Positions 8,839 to 16,513 of a DNA stretch of 64,000 bases are shown here, piece after piece (position 1 is the stretch's first letter; each line of letters begins with the position of its first letter). Position numbers and translations under genes: made by a program. Under the pieces are notes generated by a model that saw only the letters and a program-made list of their open reading frames with translations, was not told where the DNA came from and did no database searches. Source of the DNA: an uncultured Faecalibacterium sp. (lineage in GTDB: Bacteria; Bacillota; Clostridia; Oscillospirales; Ruminococcaceae); NCBI GenBank assembly GCA_900551435.1, contig URVW01000001.1, positions 31,113 to 95,112 on the forward strand, read 5' to 3'.

Positions 8839-9897
8839 CTATCCTTTGTTCGGTTCCACGATCGAGAACAGCCTATGCAGCCCCCAGTTGGTCACACAGC
8901 CAATGCCTATTCCGAATGCCATCGCGGTTCCTCCTGTCAGGGCAACGCCAGCCACAGTGAGTCCAGTCAATGCCGCGCCTGTGATTGCCCCGGTCATTCC
9001 GCCGATCAGGGTTTCTTTTCCAACGGTGTTCAAATATTCTTTTCCCGTGATTTCCTGATTCAGCAGCAGCCCAAGGTTTGCGACGGCTTCGATTCCACCG
9101 CTCAGTACCGCACTCACCGCACCCGATGCTGCAGCACTTTTCACGACCGCACTTTTCTTCAAAACTTCCTTCGAATTTGAGAGGGCTGCATTTGCAACTT
9201 CACGTGTTTCCCCGTAACTGATCCCGCCCGCCTTTTGGCCCGTTTCCTTTGCCATCTCGTCGGTAAAAACCAGTGTTTTGCCTTTGTATGCGCCATTCAA
9301 TTTGTCGATTGCTTTTTTCGCATACTCCTTGAGCTTCGTCGCCTTTAGCTCAAAGACCTCCAGGACCTTTTCTCCCTTTTTGAGGAGCACATCGGAACCC
9401 GTCTTGTTCGAACCATCTACCACAGCTTTCGTGAACAGCTTATGGTTCAGGCCCATATTGAGTTTGTCTGCATACATCACCTCAAACGCAAATCCATGCA
9501 GCTGCGCCGCCTTTTTTCGGTACAAAGCCGATCTCCAGGCATTCAACGAAACAGACGCCGCCGAATGTCCGACCACAGACGAAAACATGCCGTCCAAGCT
9601 TCCCTTGATCGCATCTCTTCCCCAGATGGCCGCCCTCACATAAAATGGGTCATAGCTTCGATCCACCTGTTTCAACGTCTGTGTTGTTTCTTCAAATGAC
9701 GATGCTGCATCATTTAACCGAACCTTACAACTTGCCAGCCGCTTTGCTGCATCCGTACAGCGAAGGGAGCCAGCAGCATTGCCCGACGTCAGGAAGATCA
9801 GATTTGCGCTGTTCAGTGCGCTGATCGCTTCCCCAACGCTGGCCTTCGAAGCATTGAGGTAAAACTTCACTTCATCCGACTCGCTCACGCTAATCAT
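8839..9897 (-). CDS. Candidate T7SS effector with PD-(D/E)XK-like nuclease motif and glycine-rich tail
   Basis: Protein of 352 residues in three parts. Residues 1-110 are helical and Ala/Ser-rich, as in N-terminal targeting domains of WXG/LXG effectors. Residues 134-190 hold HGFAFEV with Glu139, then GSDV with Asp169, then FELKAT with Glu183 and Lys185; the spacing E-x(29)-D-x(13)-E-x-K matches a PD-(D/E)XK nuclease core. Residues 255-340 form glycine-zipper hydrophobic helices able to insert in a membrane. The start has a strong AAGGAGG site. It follows a 69-residue helical protein by 30 bp, the usual place of a small effector partner. No clear immunity gene is seen. Function is inferred. 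Confidence 0.5.
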   Translation of the reverse strand: MISVSESDEVKFYLNASKASVGEAISALNSANLIFLTSGNAAGSLRCTDAAKRLASCKVRLNDAASSFEETTQTLKQVDRSYDPFYVRAAIWGRDAIKGSLDGMFSSVVGHSAASVSLNAWRSALYRKKAAQLHGFAFEVMYADKLNMGLNHKLFTKAVVDGSNKTGSDVLLKKGEKVLEVFELKATKLKEYAKKAIDKLNGAYKGKTLVFTDEMAKETGQKAGGISYGETREVANAALSNSKEVLKKSAVVKSAAASGAVSAVLSGGIEAVANLGLLLNQEITGKEYLNTVGKETLIGGMTGAITGAALTGLTVAGVALTGGTAMAFGIGIGCVTNWGLHRLFSIVEPNKG

Positions 9898-9926
9898 GGT
9901 CTTCCCTCCTTCATCACGCTGCCCTC

Positions 9927-10136
9927 TCAGCGATACAGTCGATTTCTTACGGATGAGATCTCCTGATACAACTGCTCGATCACCTCTTGATAAGCCTCAA
10001 AGCTCTGGCCCGAAAACTTCACCTGAAGCTCATTCTTCGCGCGCAGAAGGCTCCGCATGGCCTCGCACAACGCTTCGTCAGCTTCCGCGACCAGCCGTTC
10101 AGCTTTTTCCTGTTCGTAGCTCGGATTCACGTCCAT
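9927..10136 (-). CDS. Small helical protein, possible effector partner
   Basis: Protein of 69 residues, almost wholly helical and charged, with heptad-like spacing (EKAERLVAEADEAL, EVIEQLYQEISSVRNRL). It lacks a W-x-G motif. The ATG at 10136 was preferred over an upstream one at 10178, which would overlap the preceding gene. The chosen start lies 4 bp after that gene's stop with a weak AGAGAG site, so translational coupling is likely. Size and position resemble the small Lap/EsxA-like partners encoded ahead of LXG-type toxins, but no family is recognised. Confidence 0.6.
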   Translation of the reverse strand: MDVNPSYEQEKAERLVAEADEALCEAMRSLLRAKNELQVKFSGQSFEAYQEVIEQLYQEISSVRNRLYR

Positions 10137-10140
10137 GGTA

Positions 10141-10881
10141 TCATCTCTCTTGTTCGATCTGTTTTTGGAAGAACTCAAAAAAGGTTGTGAGCTGACGCTC
10201 GTAGTCTTTTTCCGGAAGTTTTTGCACGAGGATCGGACGCTGATCTTTGCTGAGTTCCTGCCGCATTGCTGTCAGCCACACTCGACCGTCGCTGCCCGGA
10301 AATGCCGCAAACATCGAAAGCACTCCATCCTCTGGGTCGTCGCTGTCCGGTGCATGAAGTGTTACTCGAAACAAACGGTTCTTTTCCAACGCCCGATGGT
10401 AACTCTTCTGGTATTCTTCCGGAAGGTGGTCTGGGTCGAAGCCCTCCGCCTTTTGGTCTGCATCCGTTTTGCCAAGTCCTTTTCCCAGTACTTCATATAG
10501 TTTTACCGGCGAACTTTTCGTATCAGAAATCGCAGCCTCCACCAAGCTGTCCTCGTCCTGTCCCAAATGAATGAGCACCAGCATATGACGGTGGTTTGGC
10601 AGATAATACAGGCTTAAAACGGACTCCATCTCCTGAACGCGAGGCGCTTCGATGCTGACAGCCACCTTGCTTTCCAGAAAGCTCTGGATCAAAACCTGCC
10701 AGTTCGGAGACAGACGAAGTCCCTCGACTTCCGAATCGTAAAAAACATACGCTTCGTCGATCAATTCTTTCAGAACTTTCTCGGTCGGAGAGCGTCTTGT
10801 CTGCGGGTTGAACATCTCCAGCAATGCCGCAAGATGCTTCCACTTCAACGTATACGCTTGCTGATACAACAGCTCAAACAT
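10141..10881 (-). CDS. Unrecognised cassette protein, EspG-like layout at best
   Basis: Soluble protein of 246 residues with mixed alpha/beta character and no signal peptide or membrane segment. Strong GGAGGAG ribosome site; its first bases overlap the 3' end of the preceding gene by 8 bp, so the two are translationally coupled. The order of segments (GLRLSPNWQVLIQSFL, a long beta-rich middle, LPEEYQKSYHRALEKNRLFRV) is loosely like ESX secretion-associated EspG chaperones of actinobacteria, but the resemblance is too weak to name it. A structure prediction would decide. Confidence 0.6.
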   Translation of the reverse strand: MFELLYQQAYTLKWKHLAALLEMFNPQTRRSPTEKVLKELIDEAYVFYDSEVEGLRLSPNWQVLIQSFLESKVAVSIEAPRVQEMESVLSLYYLPNHRHMLVLIHLGQDEDSLVEAAISDTKSSPVKLYEVLGKGLGKTDADQKAEGFDPDHLPEEYQKSYHRALEKNRLFRVTLHAPDSDDPEDGVLSMFAAFPGSDGRVWLTAMRQELSKDQRPILVQKLPEKDYERQLTTFFEFFQKQIEQER

Positions 10882-11485
10882 CGTGTTCTCCTCCCAGCGA
10901 AAAGAATTCCTGTGGTGTGGCTACCGTGTCATATTCCTTTGAAGCAATCATCTTTGCCAGCGGCAGCGAAATTTCTTCTTGAAAAAACCGCTTCAAAAAC
11001 ACGTTCAGCTGTTCCGTGCCGCCTTTCTGCGTCTGTCCAGACCCCGTCCGATAGGAAACGGTAAAGTAAGAACGTTTCAAATGCTTCTCCGGAACGGGCA
11101 GCTGTGCGCCGATTTCCTTTTCCGCGCCTTCCTGCCGGATGGCAACGAGATGAATCGGCATCATTCGGAAGCTTTGGCTATCCCACTGTCTGATTTGCGC
11201 GATCTGCTGCGCCAATACAGAGCTGAGCAACGCATCTGCATCCATCCCTCGGGCAAAAAATTCTCCGGAAATGCACGGCTCCATAGCAGGGATCGTACAG
11301 AAATTTTTCGCACCGATTTTTTCCGTCGTGTTAACGATCAGATTCAGTTTTCCGTGCCGACTCACAAAATAATCGCAGCATTCGCTGAGAAGATTCCGAA
11401 ATTCCGTCTGCTGTCTTTTCCAGACCTGCTCTGTCGGCACTTCATAATAGAGAAGAATGATCGCCAATGGGTATCTCTGATACAT
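10874..11485 (-). CDS. Unrecognised cassette protein
   Basis: Soluble protein of 203 residues with a GGAG site before the ATG. It contains a hydrophobic beta strand near the N-terminus (YPLAIILLYYEV), a central helix (DADALLSSVLAQQIAQIRQW) and another strand (MPIHLVAI), which could be a diverged von Willebrand A or Rossmann-like fold; no metal-binding DxSxS motif is present. Its 3' end overlaps the next gene by 8 bp. It lies after the hairpin at 11504-11535 that separates the two WXG100-like genes from the rest of the operon. Confidence 0.55.
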   Translation of the reverse strand: MYQRYPLAIILLYYEVPTEQVWKRQQTEFRNLLSECCDYFVSRHGKLNLIVNTTEKIGAKNFCTIPAMEPCISGEFFARGMDADALLSSVLAQQIAQIRQWDSQSFRMMPIHLVAIRQEGAEKEIGAQLPVPEKHLKRSYFTVSYRTGSGQTQKGGTEQLNVFLKRFFQEEISLPLAKMIASKEYDTVATPQEFFSLGGEHDV

Positions 11486-11503
11486 TGCTCCGCTCCATCG
11501 ACA

Positions 11504-11535
11504 ACGATCCCCTCATCCAAAGATCAGGGGATCGT
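11504..11535 (-). other. Intercistronic hairpin in the WXG100 operon
   Basis: A perfect 10-bp stem (ACGATCCCCT / AGGGGATCGT) with a 12-nt loop lies between the second WXG100-like gene and the rest of the operon. It has no T tract, so it looks like a processing or mRNA-stabilising hairpin rather than a full terminator. Confidence 0.55.
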
Positions 11536-11551
11536 CACCTTGTTTTATCGT

Positions 11552-11884
11552 TTATTCCACACTAGAAATCGGCGTCACACCGCCAAACTCAGACGAAACC
11601 GACTTAGCGATCTCCTGATCCTGAAACACCAGCTGCGATGCACCCTTTCCGATCGCATCCGCATAGGCATGAAGCAGATTGCCCATAGGCGTCACCACAC
11701 ATCGGTTCATCTGGTTTGCCACATCCAGATAGGCATTTGCCGCGTATCCGTGCCAGAACGTCGTCAGTGTGTTCAGGTCCCTTACAAGCGTGCTCTGAAG
11801 CTCCATCAGTTCTGTATAACAAGCATTCAGCGCCTCGATATCCGATTGGATCGTTTCTTCCGGCAGATTGATATGTCCCGTCAT
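11552..11884 (-). CDS. WXG100-family protein (ESAT-6-like)
   Basis: Protein of 110 residues with the WXG100 hairpin layout: helix 1 (IQSDIEALNACYTELMELQSTL), a turn with a true W-x-G motif in TTFWHGYAANAYLDV around residue 44, then helix 2. Such proteins are secreted by type VII systems as helical dimers. It follows the other small helical protein by 15 bp and has an AAGGAGG site. The tail SSEFGGVTPISSVE lacks an obvious YxxxD/E export signal. It may pair with its upstream neighbour. Confidence 0.8.
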   Translation of the reverse strand: MTGHINLPEETIQSDIEALNACYTELMELQSTLVRDLNTLTTFWHGYAANAYLDVANQMNRCVVTPMGNLLHAYADAIGKGASQLVFQDQEIAKSVSSEFGGVTPISSVE

Positions 11885-11899
11885 CTCTTACTTCCCTCC

Positions 11900-12193
11900 T
11901 TATACACGAAACCGCCAACGAATCTGCCCTGCTTCGCGCTCATCTGCTTCTGTCATCGTCACCTGCGCACGTTTCAACGACGACGCCATTTCCTCCAGAA
12001 GCTCCTTCATCTTGATATAGTTTCCCTGATTGCTTTCATTTGCCGCATTGAATGCCGTCTGCGTCTGTGATACAAACGCGGTATTCATTTCGGCGATGAT
12101 GCTGTTCAGCTTTGTGTAGGTCCTCACCCATGTCTGTGCTTCGCTTTCCAGCCGAACCGCAATGTTATTGGCTTCTTCCGGTCTGTAGATCAT
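11900..12193 (-). CDS. WXG100-like protein with F-V-S in place of W-x-G
   Basis: Protein of 97 residues and first gene of the cassette. It has the helix-turn-helix hairpin size and pattern of ESAT-6/WXG100 proteins; at the expected turn it reads MNTAFVSQTQTAF, so Phe-Val-Ser stands where Trp-x-Gly is normal while the downstream A-F spacing is kept. The start at 12193 has GGAGGG 6 nt away; the longer frame from 12250 would begin upstream of the likely transcription start. It probably forms a heterodimer with the next protein, like EsxA/EsxB pairs. Confidence 0.7.
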   Translation of the reverse strand: MIYRPEEANNIAVRLESEAQTWVRTYTKLNSIIAEMNTAFVSQTQTAFNAANESNQGNYIKMKELLEEMASSLKRAQVTMTEADEREAGQIRWRFRV

Positions 12194-12238
12194 CTTTATC
12201 CCTCCGATCTTTTGTCTGCCGCTTCGTTCTGTAGCCTC

Positions 12239-12267
12239 ACTATACATCAAAAAGAATCAAGAATCAA
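12239..12267 (-). promoter_or_regulatory. Promoter of the WXG100 cassette
   Basis: Minus-strand -35 TTGATT (12262-12267), 17-bp spacer, -10 TATAGT (12239-12244). Transcription would start about 40 nt before the ATG at 12193. Confidence 0.65.
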
Positions 12268-12269
12268 GT

Positions 12270-12305
12270 AAAATTGTAAAAATTAATAGCTTTTTTTACA
12301 ATTTT
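12270..12305. repeat. AT-rich inverted repeat next to the WXG100 promoter
   Basis: Perfect 13-bp arms AAAATTGTAAAAA and TTTTTACAATTTT with a 10-bp spacer, ending 2 bp upstream of the -35 box. The position suits an activator site, an operator or an UP-like element. Confidence 0.6.
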
Positions 12306-12659
12306 GCATCCTTCATAATTTTGAAAGTCAACGATTGTGTCATCTGCCGCTTTCTTTCGACAGACATAAAATTTTGCTGGAAAGATTCAGAGAATTCTCT
12401 CTATGAAACTATCACGGCCTGTTTTGTGATGTCATGATGTCAAAAAACCAGAAAGTTTGGAAAGGCTTTTCTTTTTGAAACGCTCTTTTTTGCACTTTTG
12501 TTCTTGCGCATGGATTGTTTTTGCAGCGAAAACACTTTCGCTCGATAAATCAAAAATATTTTTCGTTTTCATCGAAGGTTGCATCCAAGTTTTCGCCGTT
12601 CTTCACAAAATAAAGGTCATACTTTCTCGTTCAAACTCGTCAAAAAAGAGGATTTTCTC
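12306..12659. other. AT-rich intergenic stretch between WXG100 cassette and mgsA
   Basis: About 350 bp of low-complexity AT-rich sequence with short direct repeats of GAAAGTTTG (two copies, one here and one just beyond). A 68-codon frame exists but has only a TTG start and no ribosome site, so I do not call a gene. Confidence 0.5.
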
Positions 12660-12689
12660 TTGACAAGCCCTATTTCGGCGCGGTAAAAC
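12660..12689 (+). promoter_or_regulatory. Probable promoter of mgsA
   Basis: TTGACA at 12660-12665 and TAAAAC at 12684-12689 with an 18-bp spacer. This leaves a leader of about 120 nt before the mgsA ATG. The -10 box is weak. Confidence 0.45.
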
Positions 12690-12815
12690 TATATTGGAAA
12701 GTTTGAAACTGGTTTGGTAGGAATACACTTCAAAATTGAAATTGTCCGTCCCATAACTTCATTTCGCAAAAGTTCCTGACCGCATCACGACACTAAGGCA
12801 AAGGAGAGAGTGCAT

Positions 12816-13256
12816 ATGACGATCGCAATTCTCGCACACGATTCCCGCAAAGAACTCGCCCTTCAGTTTTGCACCGCATACAGTGGGATCCTTTCCCGCA
12901 ACACAGTCATTGCCACCGGGACCACCGGCCGCATGTTGAATCAGACCACCGGCTTGCCGGTCCATTGCTACCTCTCCGGACGGCTGGGCGGCATCCAGCA
13001 GATCACCGCCCGCGTCGCCTGTGACGAGGTCGATCTCGTCCTGTTCTTCCGCGACCCGCTCAAGGCAGACAATGGCAATTCTACCGAACAGAACCTGCTT
13101 CGTCTGTGCGATATGCACAGCGTACCCATCGCCACCAACATCGCAACGGCCGAAGTGCTGCTGCGCGGACTCGATCAGGGCGACTTGGATTACCGCGAGG
13201 GGATGCACCCCGCGGTGGTCGAGCCGCTGGCCGAGCGTCCCCGCGCTGTGTGCTGA
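12816..13256 (+). CDS. mgsA: Methylglyoxal synthase
   Basis: Cytosolic lyase of 146 residues that converts dihydroxyacetone phosphate to methylglyoxal and phosphate, a bypass used when sugar phosphates accumulate. Family motifs are visible: AHDSRKELALQFC at the N-terminus, ATGTTGRMLN for phosphate binding, SGRLGGIQQI, and VLFFRDPL with the following catalytic-Asp segment; ATNIATAEVLLRGL closes the fold. The ATG at 12816 has AAGGAGAG 8 nt upstream; the frame extends two codons to a GTG that would overlap that site. Monocistronic, with its own terminator. Confidence 0.95.
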   Translation: MTIAILAHDSRKELALQFCTAYSGILSRNTVIATGTTGRMLNQTTGLPVHCYLSGRLGGIQQITARVACDEVDLVLFFRDPLKADNGNSTEQNLLRLCDMHSVPIATNIATAEVLLRGLDQGDLDYREGMHPAVVEPLAERPRAVC

Positions 13257-13293
13257 CATCCGACTCGTTCGTTTTGTGTATAGAGGGAAAGAA

Positions 13294-13336
13294 CAACGCC
13301 GCAGAGGTCTTTCGACTTCTGCGGCGTTGCGTTTTT
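13294..13336 (+). terminator. Terminator of mgsA
   Basis: A 16-bp stem (CAACGCCGCAGAGGTC with its complement, one G-T pair) and TTTC-like loop followed by CGTTTTT. Confidence 0.88.
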
Positions 13337-13357
13337 ATATAGGATCTATGGCGGAGC

Positions 13358-15403
13358 TTATTCCAGACCAGCCATCTGCTTGATGGCCTTCATCGCGAAG
13401 GTCAGGGTGCGGCCCATGGCCACGCCCGCCATCAGGCAGGGATAGTTGTTGGCGAAGAAGCTGCCGGACATATCGCCGGTGATGTACAGGCCCTCCATGG
13501 GCTGGTTGTTGGTGTCCAGAGCCTGACCCTTCTCGTTGATGGCAATGCCCTGTTCGGTGCACAGCAGAGATGCGCCCAGCCAGCAGCCATAGAACGGAGC
13601 GGTGCGGATGGCGCTCAGACGATAAGCGGGCTTGCCGAAGTCCTCGTCGTTCTGCTTGTCGTACAGTTCGTTGTAGCGATCGACCGTTGCGAGGAAGGTG
13701 GTCTTTGCCTCGCCGGTGAAGCCCAGCTTGTCGGCCAGCTCTTCAATGGTGTCGGCCTTGAAGAAGCAGCCTTCCTTCTCTGCGTTGTCCATCTGGCTCT
13801 GGATGTAGTCCGCACCAGCGTTGCGAGTCTGGGCAGAGCAGCCGATGGTGTGGAAGCGCTTTGCATCTTCCAGAATGTTGGCGTCGCAGATCTGTGCATA
13901 CACACGACCCGGCTGATGCGCCGCTGCATAGACGATATCATTGTAGGGGCTGCTTTCGTTTGCGAAGCGCTCGCCGTTGCGGTTGACCTTCAGGAACGGC
14001 TGCGTGCCGGGGTTGTACTGCTTGATCTTGCCCGGGAAAGCCTTGCCGCCAAATGCGTTCTCGCTGTCCACATAGCCGCCGTCCACGCCGGGAGCCACGA
14101 TGCCGCGGTCAAACAGCATGGGAGCCGCTTCCTTGTCGAGGTTTGCGCCAGCCCAGACAGCGGCACGGATGCCGTAGCCCTTGTCGGACGGAGAGTAAGA
14201 GCAAGCGGTGGTCACACTGGTTCCCAGCGGGTCCAGCTGCTCCATCATGTAGGGGTTGCCGGGGAAGCCGCCGCAAGCCAGCAGGACGCCGTCGTTGGCG
14301 TTGTAGCGGATGAAGTGGTCGTCCTCGGTGCTCTGGGCAATGATACCGGTGATGCGGCCGGAAGCGTCCTTCTCCAGCTTTGCGAGGCTGGTCTTGAAGT
14401 CCACGCTGTAGCCCAGCTCTTCGATGTACTGCTGCAGGGCTTCGTTGCGCTGCAGACCGGAAGCACTCTCGCTGGCGCGGTAGTTGTGCTCCTGAACCGG
14501 ATAGAGATAATCGGTGTTGTGCTCTGCGTTCTCGGCGGGCCATGCAGCCTCTGCGCCGGAGGTGAACTCGCACTCCCAGCCCAGCTTATCCTCGAGGATG
14601 CTGCGCATGAAGTCGTGCATGGCGGCGGACTCGTTGATCCAGGTCTTGACGACGCGCTGGTCGCACTTGCCGGAAGCATAACGGGAGATCTCGCTCAGCA
14701 GCTTGGCCTTGTCGGTCGCGGGAACGCCGGCGGCCTTTGCAGCAGCGGAATCGATCGCACCATACCAGTGGCGGGTGTCCTGCACGGCAGCGTTCTGCTC
14801 GATGATGCGGAAGTTCAGGCCGTTGGCAGCCGCATAAGCAGCAGCGAACATGCCGCCGTTGCCAGCGCCGACGATGACGATGTCGGTGTCGATCGTCTCG
14901 GTGATGGCAGCTTCGTCGATGTCAGGCTCCTTGCCCAGCCAGTCGGTCTCGTCGCCGGTCGGCAGCTGAACACTGGAAACGGTCGCTTCGCCCTTTGCCT
15001 GTGCAAAGCAGCTCTTGGCAGCCTTCATGACAGCCTCAGAGGTCACCGTAGAACCGGAAACGCCGTCGATCTCGGCAGAACCGGCAGCCATCAGCTGCTC
15101 CTTGAGCTGGTCGGCAGCGGCAGCGCCATAGGAAGCCGTCTCACCGGAGGTATCGACGACAACGTTCGTCACAGCGCTGTCCGAGAAGGTCATGGTGACC
15201 TTTACGGTGGAGGAAATGCCCTCAGCCGTGCCCTCGTAAGTGCCGGGGATGTAAGTGCCCGCTACACCGGATGCTGCGGCGCTGGAAGCGGCAGCAGAGG
15301 AGGAGCTTGCAGAGTTGCATGCAGCCAGTGCACCAGCGGTGACGCCGGACATGGCAGCAGCAGCAGCGATCTTCAGAAAACCTTTGCGCGAGATCTTGTT
15401 CAT
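13358..15403 (-). CDS. Surface lipoprotein flavin reductase (FMN-binding + FAD-binding_2)
   Basis: Exported flavoprotein of 681 residues related to fumarate and urocanate reductases. The N-terminus has an SRKGFLK twin-arginine-like motif, a hydrophobic segment and a LAAC lipobox. Residues ~45-130 are an FMN-binding domain with GSTVTS, the Thr normally receiving FMN covalently through ApbE. The rest is an FAD-binding_2 domain with the dinucleotide fold DIVIVGAGNGG and a C-terminal ALDTNNQPMEGLYITGD segment. Such enzymes use an organic acid as extracellular electron acceptor; the substrate is not identifiable. A tandem 10-bp repeat upstream and the adjacent two-component genes suggest phosphorelay control. 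Confidence 0.92.
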   Translation of the reverse strand: MNKISRKGFLKIAAAAAMSGVTAGALAACNSASSSSAAASSAAASGVAGTYIPGTYEGTAEGISSTVKVTMTFSDSAVTNVVVDTSGETASYGAAAADQLKEQLMAAGSAEIDGVSGSTVTSEAVMKAAKSCFAQAKGEATVSSVQLPTGDETDWLGKEPDIDEAAITETIDTDIVIVGAGNGGMFAAAYAAANGLNFRIIEQNAAVQDTRHWYGAIDSAAAKAAGVPATDKAKLLSEISRYASGKCDQRVVKTWINESAAMHDFMRSILEDKLGWECEFTSGAEAAWPAENAEHNTDYLYPVQEHNYRASESASGLQRNEALQQYIEELGYSVDFKTSLAKLEKDASGRITGIIAQSTEDDHFIRYNANDGVLLACGGFPGNPYMMEQLDPLGTSVTTACSYSPSDKGYGIRAAVWAGANLDKEAAPMLFDRGIVAPGVDGGYVDSENAFGGKAFPGKIKQYNPGTQPFLKVNRNGERFANESSPYNDIVYAAAHQPGRVYAQICDANILEDAKRFHTIGCSAQTRNAGADYIQSQMDNAEKEGCFFKADTIEELADKLGFTGEAKTTFLATVDRYNELYDKQNDEDFGKPAYRLSAIRTAPFYGCWLGASLLCTEQGIAINEKGQALDTNNQPMEGLYITGDMSGSFFANNYPCLMAGVAMGRTLTFAMKAIKQMAGLE

Positions 15404-15529
15404 GGTGGGAGATCCTTTCTTCGTGTTTCTTCTTATCCTTCGTGTTTACCTTCTTCACTCGAATCCGGCTGCATCTTCCTTGCAGCGCACTTCGTTCGAT
15501 AATAATTTAACACAAAGAACGATTCCTGT

Positions 15530-15552
15530 CTTTTAAGAATCTTTAAGAATTT
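15530..15552. promoter_or_regulatory. Tandem 10-bp repeat upstream of the flavin reductase
   Basis: Two adjacent copies of TTTAAGAAT-type decamers, 10 bp apart, in the reductase leader region. Direct repeats with this spacing are typical sites for OmpR-type regulators, and one is encoded next door. Confidence 0.45.
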
Positions 15553-15625
15553 TAACCGTTCCTTTGCCGAAAATAGCCGTTTTTGCACTTCGTTTGTCAA
15601 ATAACAGTCAAATTCCGGTAAAATC

Positions 15626-15668
15626 AAACGCCCACGCCTTAAGTTTCCTTAAGAAGTGAGCGTTTTTG
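15626..15668 (-). terminator. Probable terminator of the OmpR-type regulator gene
   Basis: AAACGC...GCGTTT outer stem with an inner CTTAAG/CTTAAG hairpin, about 30 bp after the regulator stop. The T tract is interrupted. Confidence 0.6.
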
Positions 15669-15696
15669 TTAAACGATTTTTTAGAAGTCAGACTTT

Positions 15697-16398
15697 TTAA
15701 GGTTTCCTCTGACCGTCCGGCCGGAAAATATAGCCCTTTCCCCATACATTTTTCAGGTACACCGGCTTTGCGGGGTCCGGCTCGATCTTACTGCGCAGAT
15801 TGTGGATGTGCACCTGCACGGTCCGCACATCGCCCAAGCTCTCCTTGCCCCAAATTTTCTGGTACAGCTCATTGGCCGTGAAAAAGGTGTTGGGATAGCG
15901 GATGAACAGGCTGAGGATGCGGTATTCCATATCGGCCAGATGGATGCTCTGGCCGTCCTTTTCGACGCAATGGCTGTTCGAATCCAGCGTGAAGGCGGCA
16001 CAGTGATAGCCGTTGACGCTGGGTTCGGCGGCGTCCATCTGGACCCGGCGGATGTTCGCCATGATGCGGGCCAGCAGGACTTTATGGTTATAGGGCTTGG
16101 TCAGAAAATCGTCGCCGCCCAGTTCCAGCGCCCGCACCACGGTATCCGTATCGTCCAGACAGGAGGTGAAGATGATGGGACAGTGATGCCAGCTGCGCAA
16201 TCGCTGGCACAGTTCCATGCCGTTGGTGTCCGGCAGGAGAATGTCCATCAGGATGACATCGAATTTTTCCCGGGCATGGCTCAGCGCTTCGCCGCCCGTC
16301 TCGGCGCAGACCACTTCAAAATTCTGCTGACTTTTCAAAAAGTAGCAGGTCGTATCACGGATCACCGGGTCGTCCTCGACCAGAAGCACACGGATCAT
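15697..16398 (-). CDS. OmpR/PhoB-family response regulator
   Basis: Response regulator of 233 residues: receiver with acidic pair EDD near residue 9, phospho-acceptor Asp in DVILMDILLPD near 53 and Lys in FLTKPYNHK near 104, then a winged-helix domain (GKESLGDVRTVQVHIHNLRSKIE). It is transcribed away from the kinase gene, sharing a 115-bp intergenic region with a 7-bp-arm inverted repeat, unlike the usual single operon. The neighbouring flavin reductase is a plausible target. Confidence 0.93.
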   Translation of the reverse strand: MIRVLLVEDDPVIRDTTCYFLKSQQNFEVVCAETGGEALSHAREKFDVILMDILLPDTNGMELCQRLRSWHHCPIIFTSCLDDTDTVVRALELGGDDFLTKPYNHKVLLARIMANIRRVQMDAAEPSVNGYHCAAFTLDSNSHCVEKDGQSIHLADMEYRILSLFIRYPNTFFTANELYQKIWGKESLGDVRTVQVHIHNLRSKIEPDPAKPVYLKNVWGKGYIFRPDGQRKP

Positions 16399-16433
16399 CC
16401 TTGTTCGCTCTCCCCTTTTTTCCGAAAATTTGA

Positions 16434-16451
16434 TATACTAGCTTTAGTATA
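16434..16451. promoter_or_regulatory. Inverted repeat between divergent regulator and kinase
   Basis: TATACTA / TAGTATA, 7-bp perfect arms with a 4-bp spacer, in the centre of the 115-bp divergent region. It could be an operator, or the -10 boxes of two opposing promoters. Confidence 0.45.
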
Positions 16452-16513
16452 CCTTATTTTCGATTCCTGCACAACCGTTTCGACGGAAGTTCTGGGGCTT
16501 TCAGGAGGAAATC

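Noticed and set aside
12457..12663. 68-codon frame upstream of mgsA
   Set aside because: TTG start, no ribosome site, low-complexity AT-rich sequence.
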